Part shown: piece by piece, positions 1 to 6,157 of the stretch
How the letters are laid out: each line of letters opens with the position of its first letter
How positions within the stretch are numbered: position 1 is the first letter of the stretch
Assembly: GCA_021805955.1 (NCBI GenBank)
Contig: JAJZDO010000642.1
Span: 1 to 6,249, forward strand
Direction of reading: 5' to 3'
Source of the DNA: Acidobacteriota bacterium
Lineage (GTDB): Bacteria > Acidobacteriota > Terriglobia > Terriglobales > Acidobacteriaceae
DNA: 6,249 bases
The notes under the pieces: generated by a model
Databases searched by the model: none
Told to the model about the DNA's origin: nothing
The model's input: only the letters and a program-made list of their open reading frames with translations
Made by a program: the position numbers and the translations under genes

Positions 1-101
1 GCGTTGGCGTTGGTGTTGGCGTCGGCGTTGGTGTTGGCGTCGGCGTTGGCGTCGGCGTTGGCGTTGGTGTCGGCGTTGGTGTTGGCGTTGGTGTTGGTGT
101 T
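1..101. repeat. GGYGTY hexanucleotide tandem repeat coding for (Thr-Pro)n
   Basis: Seventeen hexamers of the form GGYGTY (the first one lacking its first base) lie head to tail and continue beyond the left edge. They vary only at the two pyrimidine positions. An 18-base higher-order unit, GGCGTTGGTGTTGGCGTC, occurs twice in succession (6-23 and 24-41). On the minus strand each hexamer encodes one Thr-Pro dipeptide using ACA/ACG and CCA/CCG codons. Gain or loss of a unit always keeps the reading frame, so the tract can change linker length without destroying the protein. Confidence 0.95.
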
Positions 102-538
102 GGCGGTGTGACTGGCGGAACTGGCGTCGTAGGTGGCGTCGGCGTCGGAACTGGCGTTATAGGCGGCACCGTACTGCTGGCCGCAACAGTCAGTGTCAGC
201 GCGCCCGTAACATTGTTTTTCAGGGAATCCGATACCACCACGTTAAATGTGTAGGTCCCAGTCGTTGTTGGCGTACCGCTTACACTTCCGGTCGAGCTAA
301 TAGAGAAACCCTGCGGCAACGAAGACTGTCCGAAGCTCCAGGAATATGGCGGCTGTCCTCCATTCGCTGCCAGGGCAACGGTGTAGCTGGAGCCAGCCGT
401 CGCGGAAGGAATACTATTCGTTACCAAACTCAGTGGAGGATAGCAACTGGTGGCGGTTCCGCTTGCAAGCGTGCTGGCAGGCCGTGCGCTTATGCAGATC
501 GTCAGAACTGCTAGGGGGAGAAGATATTTGCGTGCCAT
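1..538 (-). CDS. Secreted Ig-like domain protein with Thr-Pro linker (N-terminal part, runs off the window)
   Basis: The frame opens at ATG (538-536 on the minus strand) and stays open to the window edge, giving 179 residues; the C-terminus is not visible. Residues 1-25 look like a Sec signal peptide: Arg3 and Lys4, a hydrophobic stretch LLPLAVLTICISA, then a plausible cleavage near STLA-S. Residues about 40-118 resemble a putative Ig (He_PIG-like) domain, with the hallmarks ATAGSSY, GGQPPYSWS, SLPQGFSIS and VSGTPTTTGTY. Residues 119-146 are a Pro/Thr/Val-rich transition, and from Thr147 to the edge the sequence is pure alternating Thr-Pro. This start is chosen because it begins the signal peptide directly and has a GGAG (552-549) ten bases upstream. 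The nearby ATG at 554-552 is in another frame. The protein is probably exported and displayed or secreted, with the Thr-Pro stretch as a stiff extended linker to an unseen C-terminal domain. That domain would decide the function, so none is assigned. Confidence 0.85.
   Translation of the reverse strand, partial: MARKYLLPLAVLTICISARPASTLASGTATSCYPPLSLVTNSIPSATAGSSYTVALAANGGQPPYSWSFGQSSLPQGFSISSTGSVSGTPTTTGTYTFNVVVSDSLKNNVTGALTLTVAASSTVPPITPVPTPTPPTTPVPPVTPPTPTPTPTPTPTPTPTPTPTPTPTPTPTPTPTPT
117..167. repeat. Imperfect 21-bp direct repeat in the linker-coding region
   Basis: Bases 117-137 and 147-167 match at 18 of 21 positions and both start GGAACTGGCGT. They encode the Pro/Thr/Val-rich transition between the Ig-like domain and the pure Thr-Pro tract. 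They look like an older, diverged duplication in the same repeat-prone segment. Confidence 0.7.
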
Positions 539-639
539 TACACTCAGACTCCATTCTTTCCAAAAATCTTTCCTGCTGACTGTCGAATCGCCGTCTTATC
601 AACGGGTTACGACATTTTCCGCAAATCATAGCCTTGGCG

Positions 640-654
640 GCCGTACGATACGGC
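640..654. promoter_or_regulatory. Perfect inverted repeat upstream of the Ig-like gene
   Basis: GCCGTA-CGA-TACGGC is a perfect 6-bp-arm inverted repeat with a three-base centre, about 100 bases upstream of the Ig-like start codon. It could be an operator or an RNA hairpin in the leader. There is no T-run on the gene side, so it is not a terminator. The functional role is inferred from position only. Confidence 0.35.
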
Positions 655-853
655 AAACACCAACCTAAGGAGGAAACACAAATCGTACAGGCAGGAACAG
701 AATTGCAAGAAAGAGCCGTCAAACCTGTCCTTTCCGCTGCAAAATGACACCCACAATGCGTGTCGACGCGGACAAGTATAGGTTGAGGAGTGGAACTGGC
801 AGAGGCTTTCTCTGTCACATCTCCAACGTCAGTAAATATTGGACTAGTACCAT

Positions 854-880
854 CATAATAATGCAAAGCCCCGACTTTGC
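854..880 (-). terminator. Possible weak intrinsic terminator after the ligase/polymerase gene
   Basis: Read on the minus strand, 21 bases after the TAG stop, GCAAAG-TCGGGG-CTTTGC forms a 6-bp stem with a six-base loop, followed by ATTATTAT. The place is right for a terminator, but the stem is short and the T-run is interrupted, so it may be leaky or just a hairpin. Confidence 0.4.
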
Positions 881-900
881 CTATTTCAGATTGGGTTGTT

Positions 901-2265
901 CTAGGCGGGCGGACCCAGTGTGGGAATCTGCTTACGCAACACCGGTAGCAGGGCAGGAGACCACTCTCCTGCCGGAACGGCGGGAGCAGTCGTGCCAATT
1001 TGATCCGTCTCGGTCTCGGTCGCCGGTTTTTGCAACATCGGCAGCAAGCTAAGCGACCCACTAATGGCACCGATGAAATACCACTGGTCCCGATACAGAT
1101 TATGGGCCGCGTACCCGTCGAACAACAGTAGCAAAAATATGATGTTGAACATGGCTGGAAGTTGCTGCAGGAATCCCGATGCGTGGGCAGCCAGTAATTC
1201 CTTCCGCAGCCGGAAGTTCAACCGGAATACACAGATCAGATAGCCTCCGAACGTAAAAACACCGATCAGCCCCAGTTCTCCCAAAAGCTTGAAATAGAGC
1301 GAGTGTGCATTCAGCCAGTGCTTGCGGCCGCTCCCAGGCCAATATGCCATGCCGTTCGCGTCGGTGTAGTTGCCCGCACCGATCCCCGTAATCGGATTGC
1401 TCTCGAACATCTTGATGCCGCCCTGCCAGCTCAGGAGGCGATTCTGATAGGACTCATCGCTCTTCAGATGATTCACAGTTTCATATCGAGCTTTGTATTG
1501 TTGAGGAATCACAACCCACACCAGCGGGGCGAGCAGCACAATGACCGGCAAATACATCAGGTTCTTCGGCTTTCGGAACAGCACAAGCAACACCAGGAAC
1601 AGGACTCCCGCCGCAGCCGCGCGCGATCCCGTATCCACTATGGTCACCAGGTACAACCCGATCGAAGCGGCGGCAATCGCCCGCATCCATACCGGGTTCG
1701 AACGCGCCATTATTGCGAGACAGAGCGGAATCGTCAACAGCAGCGTGATCGCCATAGTGTCCGGATCTCCGGCAGAACTCGTAATTCCGATCGCGCGGTC
1801 AATGTTCATCCGCACCTGCCAGATCCCATGGGCGTAGTTCCACAGAGCGCTTCCGCCCAGCCAGTCAACCAACAAAATGTCTGTCAGAATAAACCAGCGG
1901 ATGCGCTCCTCCGTTGTGAGCAGCGCGGCTACAAACACGACGAACACAACGACTTCCAAAAATGAAATGCAGGATGCAAATGCGTTGGCGCGCCAGAATG
2001 CCAACGGAATCGATACGATCATCGCTCCAAAAAATGCTAGAAACCAGCGCGTAGGCGCTGGAAATCGAAGCTTTTGGCTGTTGATCAGAAACCCCATCAG
2101 CAGGAGCCCCGCCACCACCCTCTCCAGGTGGAGCGACGCCATTTGCGGATACAATTCGCCGGGCTGCAATTCCATGACGATCAGCAACGCAAGCATCCCG
2201 ATATAGGGGCGCGCCAGCCCAATCATCGCCAAAACGAATAAAACCGCAACAACGAACAAACCCAT
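901..2265 (-). CDS. O-antigen ligase/polymerase family membrane protein (Wzy_C type)
   Basis: The product has 454 residues, which is usual for the family, and is very hydrophobic with about 12-13 membrane segments (near residues 2-18, 21-33, 50-62, 73-90, 98-116, 122-138, 170-187, 194-211, 216-230, 236-253, 328-347, 369-385 and 395-410). Family features are TGSR at 212-215, the large hydrophilic loop of about 254-325 expected in the periplasm, R276 with W280, the NPITGIGAGNY stretch (290-300), and AHSLYFKLLGELGLIG (320-335) with His321 in the place of the conserved periplasmic histidine. Such proteins move a glycan from its lipid carrier, either lengthening a polysaccharide (Wzy) or joining it to lipid A or protein (WaaL/PglL). 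The sequence alone does not separate these, and an exosortase-associated O-glycosylation ligase is also possible. The start is ATG at 2265 with GAGG about ten bases upstream; an in-frame TGA just above rules out a longer version. It is divergent from the flippase gene, which supports a surface-polysaccharide role. The Pro/Thr-rich tail (411-454) is probably cytoplasmic. Confidence 0.88.
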   Translation of the reverse strand: MGLFVVAVLFVLAMIGLARPYIGMLALLIVMELQPGELYPQMASLHLERVVAGLLLMGFLINSQKLRFPAPTRWFLAFFGAMIVSIPLAFWRANAFASCISFLEVVVFVVFVAALLTTEERIRWFILTDILLVDWLGGSALWNYAHGIWQVRMNIDRAIGITSSAGDPDTMAITLLLTIPLCLAIMARSNPVWMRAIAAASIGLYLVTIVDTGSRAAAAGVLFLVLLVLFRKPKNLMYLPVIVLLAPLVWVVIPQQYKARYETVNHLKSDESYQNRLLSWQGGIKMFESNPITGIGAGNYTDANGMAYWPGSGRKHWLNAHSLYFKLLGELGLIGVFTFGGYLICVFRLNFRLRKELLAAHASGFLQQLPAMFNIIFLLLLFDGYAAHNLYRDQWYFIGAISGSLSLLPMLQKPATETETDQIGTTAPAVPAGEWSPALLPVLRKQIPTLGPPA

Positions 2266-2365
2266 CCGGTACCCGCCTCATCGGCACAATAGTGCCCATT
2301 CCTCCTACTGCACGCATGGTGCCATCATCGCGGCTCAAAAGAAATAGAATCCTGGTTACTTGAGC

Positions 2366-2379
2366 GAGGATGAATCCTC
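2366..2379. promoter_or_regulatory. Inverted repeat GAGGAT-GA-ATCCTC
   Basis: Perfect 6-bp arms around a two-base centre, about 100 bases upstream of the ligase/polymerase start. It may be a protein-binding site or a leader hairpin. The right arm continues on the minus strand as a Shine-Dalgarno-like AGGAGGA with no start codon at the right distance. Confidence 0.3.
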
Positions 2380-2469
2380 CTAAAAACCCGCCAGACTCGA
2401 TGTACCTGCAAGAAAACCGAAGAAATTGCAGTGTCCACCGCAAAACACTCCCATCTCCGGCTGCGAAAA

Positions 2470-2485
2470 GTGCAAATATTTGCAC
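2470..2485. promoter_or_regulatory. Perfect 16-bp palindrome, candidate operator
   Basis: GTGCAAATATTTGCAC equals its own reverse complement over all 16 bases with no spacer. It lies about 205 bases from the ligase/polymerase start and 150 from the flippase start, in AT-rich surroundings. This is the form expected of a binding site for a dimeric repressor or activator that could control both divergent genes. No specific regulator is recognised. Confidence 0.5.
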
Positions 2486-2566
2486 ATTTAAACCGCGGAT
2501 TCCCTGAAAATTTGCCCATCCGCAGTCCGTGGAATTGGGGAAGCCCGGCCCGTCTCGGCTTATCGC

Positions 2567-2580
2567 TTTGGCCTGCCAAA
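2567..2580. promoter_or_regulatory. Inverted repeat TTTGGC-CT-GCCAAA
   Basis: Perfect 6-bp arms with a two-base centre, 54 bases upstream of the flippase start codon, where a promoter or an overlapping operator would be expected. Role inferred from position. Confidence 0.35.
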
Positions 2581-2619
2581 TGCTAAGAAATAGTCGGCAT
2601 TCGTACGTCCACGCCCTTC

Positions 2620-2624
2620 AGGAG
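2620..2624 (+). promoter_or_regulatory. Ribosome binding site of the flippase gene
   Basis: AGGAG lies ten bases before the GTG at 2635. It is the only good Shine-Dalgarno match near the beginning of the frame and supports GTG as the start codon. Confidence 0.6.
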
Positions 2625-2634
2625 CTTCATCGCA

Positions 2635-4188
2635 GTGTCAGCTACCGTTTCCCATCAGCCACATCGCATCCAGTATTCCCTGAGAAAACTGGTCCAGGGA
2701 TCGAGCAGCGGCGTGTTGCGAATGGTATTTCTCGCCGCCATCGGCTTCTTTCTCATGCCATTCACGCTCCATAAGATTGGATCGCAGCAATATGGCATCT
2801 GGGCTGTCGCGATGACATTCATCGGCTACTACAGCTTCCTCGATCTGGGCCTTTCCGGGGCGGTCTTCACCCACATGGCCTACGCCTTTGGACGCGAAGA
2901 TCACGAGGAAGCTCGCAACATCTACGGTGCCGGCATCCGCATCTTTGGGGCCGTCGGGCTGGTCCTGATAGCAGCTACCTTTCTGCTTGCTGGCGGTGTC
3001 TATTTTCTGAACTACACCCACGGTCGCTTGCTGGCGGAAGTCCTTCTCATCGTCGGCTTCAGTACCGCCATCAGCTTTGGCATGCGCGTCCCCTTTGGGA
3101 CGCTAAACGCTGGCCAGCACTTCGACATCACCGCCTGGGTGCTCATTCTCACTGGACTCTTGCGCGCCGCGAGCACTGTGCTCGTCCTCAATGCAGGCCA
3201 CGGAGTGATCGCCCTGGCGTGGCTCTCGGTAGTGACTGCGGTTCCCGCCAACGCCATTGTTCTTTGGACTGTGCATCGCAAGTATCCATTCCTCAAGATC
3301 TTTTCCTGGCCCCGCTGGAATCGCCTGACATCCAAAAAACTTTTTGGCTTCGGCGGGCCTGTACTCATCGGACAAATCGCCGACCGCATCCGCTTCCAAA
3401 CCGACACGCTCACCGTCTCCTTCTTCATTGGTCTGACGGCGGTCGCCCATTACAGCATCGGCTCTACGCTGGTGCTCTACTACATGGACGGAATCGCGAC
3501 CATCGTCGGCGTCTTGACGCCGGTGCTCACCATGCAGAAAAGCGTCAGCGACCACGCTGGATTTGAGCGCAGCTATTTCTCCGGAACACGAATCGCTCTC
3601 GCCAGTTCAGCCTTTGTCGCCTTCGGCATGATCGCCTGGTCACGGGACTTTGTCTCTCTCTGGATGGGCCCGGCCTTCACCGACGTGTATCCCGTCATCG
3701 TCATTCTCTCGATCGCGGTTTTTCTTGAGACATCCCAGGCCACCTCCGTCAACGCCCTCTACGCCAGCCTGCATCAAAAGGCGTACGCCGCTCTCAACAT
3801 CAGCGAGGCGCTCTCCAACCTCGTGCTCAGTCTTCTGCTGGCGCGACCCTACGGCATGATCGGCGTTGCCATCGGTACATTGATTCCCAGCATCGTCTTT
3901 CGCGGCATCCTGCAGCCGATTGTGGTCCAGCGTGTCCTCCACATCAAGATCCGCGACACTGCTCTCCTCTATCTGCGCACTGGCCTTCGTTGTGCTGCGT
4001 TTCTCGTCGTTCCCTGGTTCATTACACGTCTCTGGCTACGTCCCACATATTTCCACCTGATCGCTGTCGGTATGCTTTCCACGATTGCCTATGCCGTGCC
4101 GGTATGGTGGCTGGAGTTTAACGCCGTCGGCGCCGGCAAGATCGCCGCCTCCCTCCGATCGGCACGCCGTCACGTCCTTGCCCGTTAA
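2635..4188 (+). CDS. Polysaccharide flippase (Wzx/MATE-like, oligosaccharide flippase family)
   Basis: The product has 517 residues and is polytopic, with around 12-14 hydrophobic segments (for example near 28-45, 52-70, 102-125, 130-150, 166-185, 190-211, 255-275, 277-298, 320-338, 350-368, 392-412, 412-430, 448-466 and 472-491). The N-terminal pattern is typical of polysaccharide export flippases: a short basic tail, GSSSGVLRMVFLAAIGFFLMP, then SQQYGIWAVA and YYSFLDLGLSGAV. Charged residues in the core (Asp250, Arg251, Arg253, Asp257) fall where such flippases handle their anionic lipid-linked substrate. The expected role is to flip undecaprenyl-pyrophosphate-linked sugar units across the inner membrane; the substrate cannot be told from sequence. 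It starts at GTG with AGGAG ten bases upstream. It is divergent from an O-antigen ligase/polymerase-family gene, its natural partner, and 43 bases upstream of an amidase gene that may share its transcript. The Arg/Lys-rich C-terminal tail after residue 500 is probably cytoplasmic. Confidence 0.88.
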   Translation: MSATVSHQPHRIQYSLRKLVQGSSSGVLRMVFLAAIGFFLMPFTLHKIGSQQYGIWAVAMTFIGYYSFLDLGLSGAVFTHMAYAFGREDHEEARNIYGAGIRIFGAVGLVLIAATFLLAGGVYFLNYTHGRLLAEVLLIVGFSTAISFGMRVPFGTLNAGQHFDITAWVLILTGLLRAASTVLVLNAGHGVIALAWLSVVTAVPANAIVLWTVHRKYPFLKIFSWPRWNRLTSKKLFGFGGPVLIGQIADRIRFQTDTLTVSFFIGLTAVAHYSIGSTLVLYYMDGIATIVGVLTPVLTMQKSVSDHAGFERSYFSGTRIALASSAFVAFGMIAWSRDFVSLWMGPAFTDVYPVIVILSIAVFLETSQATSVNALYASLHQKAYAALNISEALSNLVLSLLLARPYGMIGVAIGTLIPSIVFRGILQPIVVQRVLHIKIRDTALLYLRTGLRCAAFLVVPWFITRLWLRPTYFHLIAVGMLSTIAYAVPVWWLEFNAVGAGKIAASLRSARRHVLAR

Positions 4189-4217
4189 AGGGAGTGTAGA
4201 GTATGCGCAGTCTGTGA
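4189..4217 (+). promoter_or_regulatory. Shine-Dalgarno and four-codon minicistron before the amidase
   Basis: Right after the flippase stop, AGGGAG (4189-4194) sits eight bases before ATG at 4203, an ideal ribosome binding arrangement. That ATG opens only Met-Arg-Ser-Leu and stops at TGA (4215-4217). The stop overlaps, as GTGA, a GTG (4214-4216) that is in frame with the amidase. The layout suits translational coupling or reinitiation. It may also be chance, since the amidase ATG at 4232 itself has no good Shine-Dalgarno sequence. Confidence 0.35.
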
Positions 4218-4231
4218 TACAGTTCGGCATC

Positions 4232-6121
4232 ATGCTTGACCGTCGCCGTTTTCTTGCTGTCTGCTCGCAATTGGGGTTGGCTTCGACATTGTTGCCAGGA
4301 ACTCTCTACACCGTCGCCGCACAGGCACAGGCTGCGGATGCGCTTCCATCGGCCACTCCGTCTGCCTCCCTTCCTGAAATCACGCCCGAAATGATCGAAC
4401 AGGCGGCCGCGCTTGCTGGCGTTCCCCTCGCCCCCGATCAGATTTCCATGATGCTGGATGCGCTGAATCGGCAGCGCGACAGTTATTCCTCGATCCGCGC
4501 GCTCCACATGCAGAACAGCGTCGCCCCTGCCTACATCTTCGATCCGCTGCCGCAGGACGCTACCGTCGAAACCCAGCGCCAGTCTCCTAAATATGGCAAT
4601 CCGCCCACGGTTGGCGAGCCTCCCATCAATCTGGAGGAACTGGCCTTTGCCAACATCCCGAAACTCGCCGAATATATTCGCACCAAAAAGGTTTCTTCCG
4701 TCGCGTTGACGGAAATGTACATCGAGCGCATTCGCCGCTTCAATCCGGCCCTGCATTTCCTCATCACGCTCACCGAAGAACGCGCCATGGCCCAGGCCAA
4801 GGCCGCCGACGCTGAAATCGCTTCTGGAACCTATCGCGGCCCGCTGCACGGATTGCCGTGGGGCGCCAAAGACCTGCTTGCAGTCAAAGACTATCCCACC
4901 ACCTGGGGTGCAGGCGGCTTCGAGCATCAGACCTTCGACTACGACGCAACGGTTGTGCAGCGCCTCGATGCCGCGGGCGCGGTCCTGGTGGCGAAACTGA
5001 GCCTCGGCGCGCTGGCCATGGGAGACAAATGGTTTGGCGGTCGCACCCTCAACCCATGGAACCGCCGTCAGGGATCGAGCGGGTCTTCCGCCGGCCCCGC
5101 CTGCGCCACCGCCGCCGGATGTGTCGCTTTCTCCATTGGCTCGGAAACTCTCGGCTCCATTTCCTCACCCTCCACCCGTTGCGGCGTCACCGGCCTTCGA
5201 CCCACGTTTGGATTCGTGCCGCGCACCGGAGCCATGGCCCTTTCCTGGACCATGGACAAACTCGGACCCATCTGCCGTTCCGTGGAAGATTGCGCCCTGG
5301 TGATGAGCAGCATCTACGGCCCGGATGGAAAGGATTTAAGCGTACGGAATGCAGCCTTCAACTGGGACGCACATTTCGACTGGCGCACCCTGCGGGTCGG
5401 CTACGTCCAGTCTGCCTTCGAAATGCCGAAACACTTGCAGGAAACCATGCCCGCCGGGCTTTCCCCCGAACAACGGCAAAAATGGCGCAAAGATTACGAC
5501 CTTCGCCGTGCCGACCGTGCGCGTACCCGCTACGACCGTACCTTCGATCTGGCGGCGCTCGATCAATTGAAAAGTATGGGAGTCAAATTGATTCCGATCG
5601 AGCTGCCGAAGCTTCCCTACGATGCCATGGCCAATCTTTTGTCCGCCGAAGCAGCCGCCGCGTTCGATGACCTCACCATGACAGGCCGAGACAAACTGCT
5701 CACCGAGCAAGGTCCGGAGGACTGGCCCAACGTGTTTCGTACGGCGCGCTTCTACCCCGCCGTCGAGTACATCCAGGCCAATCGCGCCCGCTCGCTCGCC
5801 ATTCAGCAGATGGCGGCCATTTTTGGAGTTGTCGATATTATTGTCGTGCCCAGCGGCGGCGAGCAGCTCACCCTCACCAATCTCACCGGCCATCCCGCAG
5901 TCATCCAGCCCAATGGCATACGCGAGAACGACGCACCCAAACCGCCCGCCATCGATACCGGCGACGAAGATAACATCGGAGGTCCCGGCACCCCGGTCAG
6001 CATCACGTTCCTCGGCAATCTCTATCAGGACGCCAAACTATGCGCCTTCGCGTGCGCCTACCAGCGGGCCACCGACTTTTCCCAGATGCATCCCGACCTC
6101 TCCGGCATCGGCGCACTCTAG
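4232..6121 (+). CDS. Tat-exported amidase, amidase-signature (GatA-like) family
   Basis: From ATG 4232 the product has 629 residues. It opens with a twin-arginine signal, DRRRFLAV, a hydrophobic stretch and an AQAQA-AD cleavage site near residue 34, so it is probably exported folded to the periplasm. Residues about 45-110 form a helical N-terminal extension (TPEMIEQAAALAGV, then NSVAPAYIFDPLP) that I recall from related large amidases. The catalytic domain spans about 140-615. Lys213 in GLPWGAKD is the triad lysine. By alignment to GatA, Ser285 in SGSSAGPA is the cis-serine and Ser309 in GSETLGSIS the nucleophile, the usual 24 residues apart. It should hydrolyse an amide; the substrate is unknown, and an export signal excludes a GatA role in tRNA amidation. 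Odd points are SGSSAG for GGSSGG, and Leu307 and Ser311 for the usual Gly and Arg. A frame open from 4085 overlaps the flippase and would bury the signal, so it is rejected; GTG 4214 is a possible alternative. It may be co-transcribed with the flippase. Confidence 0.88.
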   Translation: MLDRRRFLAVCSQLGLASTLLPGTLYTVAAQAQAADALPSATPSASLPEITPEMIEQAAALAGVPLAPDQISMMLDALNRQRDSYSSIRALHMQNSVAPAYIFDPLPQDATVETQRQSPKYGNPPTVGEPPINLEELAFANIPKLAEYIRTKKVSSVALTEMYIERIRRFNPALHFLITLTEERAMAQAKAADAEIASGTYRGPLHGLPWGAKDLLAVKDYPTTWGAGGFEHQTFDYDATVVQRLDAAGAVLVAKLSLGALAMGDKWFGGRTLNPWNRRQGSSGSSAGPACATAAGCVAFSIGSETLGSISSPSTRCGVTGLRPTFGFVPRTGAMALSWTMDKLGPICRSVEDCALVMSSIYGPDGKDLSVRNAAFNWDAHFDWRTLRVGYVQSAFEMPKHLQETMPAGLSPEQRQKWRKDYDLRRADRARTRYDRTFDLAALDQLKSMGVKLIPIELPKLPYDAMANLLSAEAAAAFDDLTMTGRDKLLTEQGPEDWPNVFRTARFYPAVEYIQANRARSLAIQQMAAIFGVVDIIVVPSGGEQLTLTNLTGHPAVIQPNGIRENDAPKPPAIDTGDEDNIGGPGTPVSITFLGNLYQDAKLCAFACAYQRATDFSQMHPDLSGIGAL

Positions 6122-6157
6122 CGCAAGGTGCATGTCCCGCATTGCTTCAGCAAACCA

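Larger units (their letters stand above)
539..900 (-). other. Intergenic region and leader upstream of the Ig-like gene
   Basis: These 362 bases lie between the stop of the ligase/polymerase gene and the start of the Ig-like gene, both on the minus strand. I see no convincing gene here. A 218-residue minus frame crosses the whole region but intrudes into both flanking genes in other frames. Visible structure includes a perfect hairpin at 640-654, a 5-bp-stem hairpin at 800-814 (CAGAG-GCTTT-CTCTG), and a hairpin at 863-880 treated separately. A GGAG at 549-552 serves the downstream ATG. No promoter with both hexamers at normal spacing stood out; the best TTGCAA/TACGAT pair on the minus strand has a 15-base spacer and is weak. 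Confidence 0.6.
2266..2634. promoter_or_regulatory. Divergent intergenic region between ligase/polymerase and flippase genes
   Basis: These 369 bases must hold the promoters of both outward-facing polysaccharide genes. No canonical -35/-10 pair is convincing on either strand. The region is rich in short inverted repeats: GGCAC-AATA-GTGCC (2283-2296), GAGGAT-GA-ATCCTC (2366-2379), the 16-bp palindrome at 2470-2485, GCGGAT/ATCCGC with a 17-base gap (2495-2523), and TTTGGC-CT-GCCAAA (2567-2580). Long minus-strand frames cross it but run out of frame into the ligase gene and lack family features, so I see no gene here. Confidence 0.6.

Noticed and set aside
1..170. CRISPR array or REP-type array at the left edge
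   Set aside because: The repeat unit is six bases with no spacers and reads as continuous Thr-Pro codons of a signal-peptide protein.
539..900. c-di-GMP (GEMM) or other known riboswitch in the Ig-like gene leader
   Set aside because: GCAAAG-type fragments occur, but the conserved core arrangement and paired stems of the GEMM class are not present in order.
414..1070. A 218-residue minus-strand frame spanning the intergenic region, with a CGKC pair resembling a zinc motif
   Set aside because: It starts inside the ligase/polymerase gene and ends inside the Ig-like gene in different frames. It has no ribosome binding site and no coherent domain, and a single CxxC is not evidence of a zinc fold.
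1303..1965. A 220-residue plus-strand frame antisense to the ligase/polymerase gene
   Set aside because: It is rich in His, Arg and Gln from the complementary strand of a membrane-protein gene, with no domain features; a shadow frame.
1865..2485. A 206-residue minus-strand frame with a hydrophobic start covering the divergent intergenic region
   Set aside because: Two thirds of it overlaps the ligase/polymerase gene in another frame, and the hydrophobic stretch is short. The ligase has its own start, immediately preceded by an in-frame stop, so no frameshifted extension is needed.
4085..4231. Longer amidase reading frame starting at 4085 (49 extra residues)
   Set aside because: It would overlap the flippase gene by more than 100 bases, has no membrane or signal character, and would bury a clean twin-arginine signal peptide that begins at the ATG at 4232.
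5336..5893. A 185-residue minus-strand frame antisense to the amidase
   Set aside because: It mirrors the codon periodicity of the amidase gene and has no ribosome binding site or recognisable domain.
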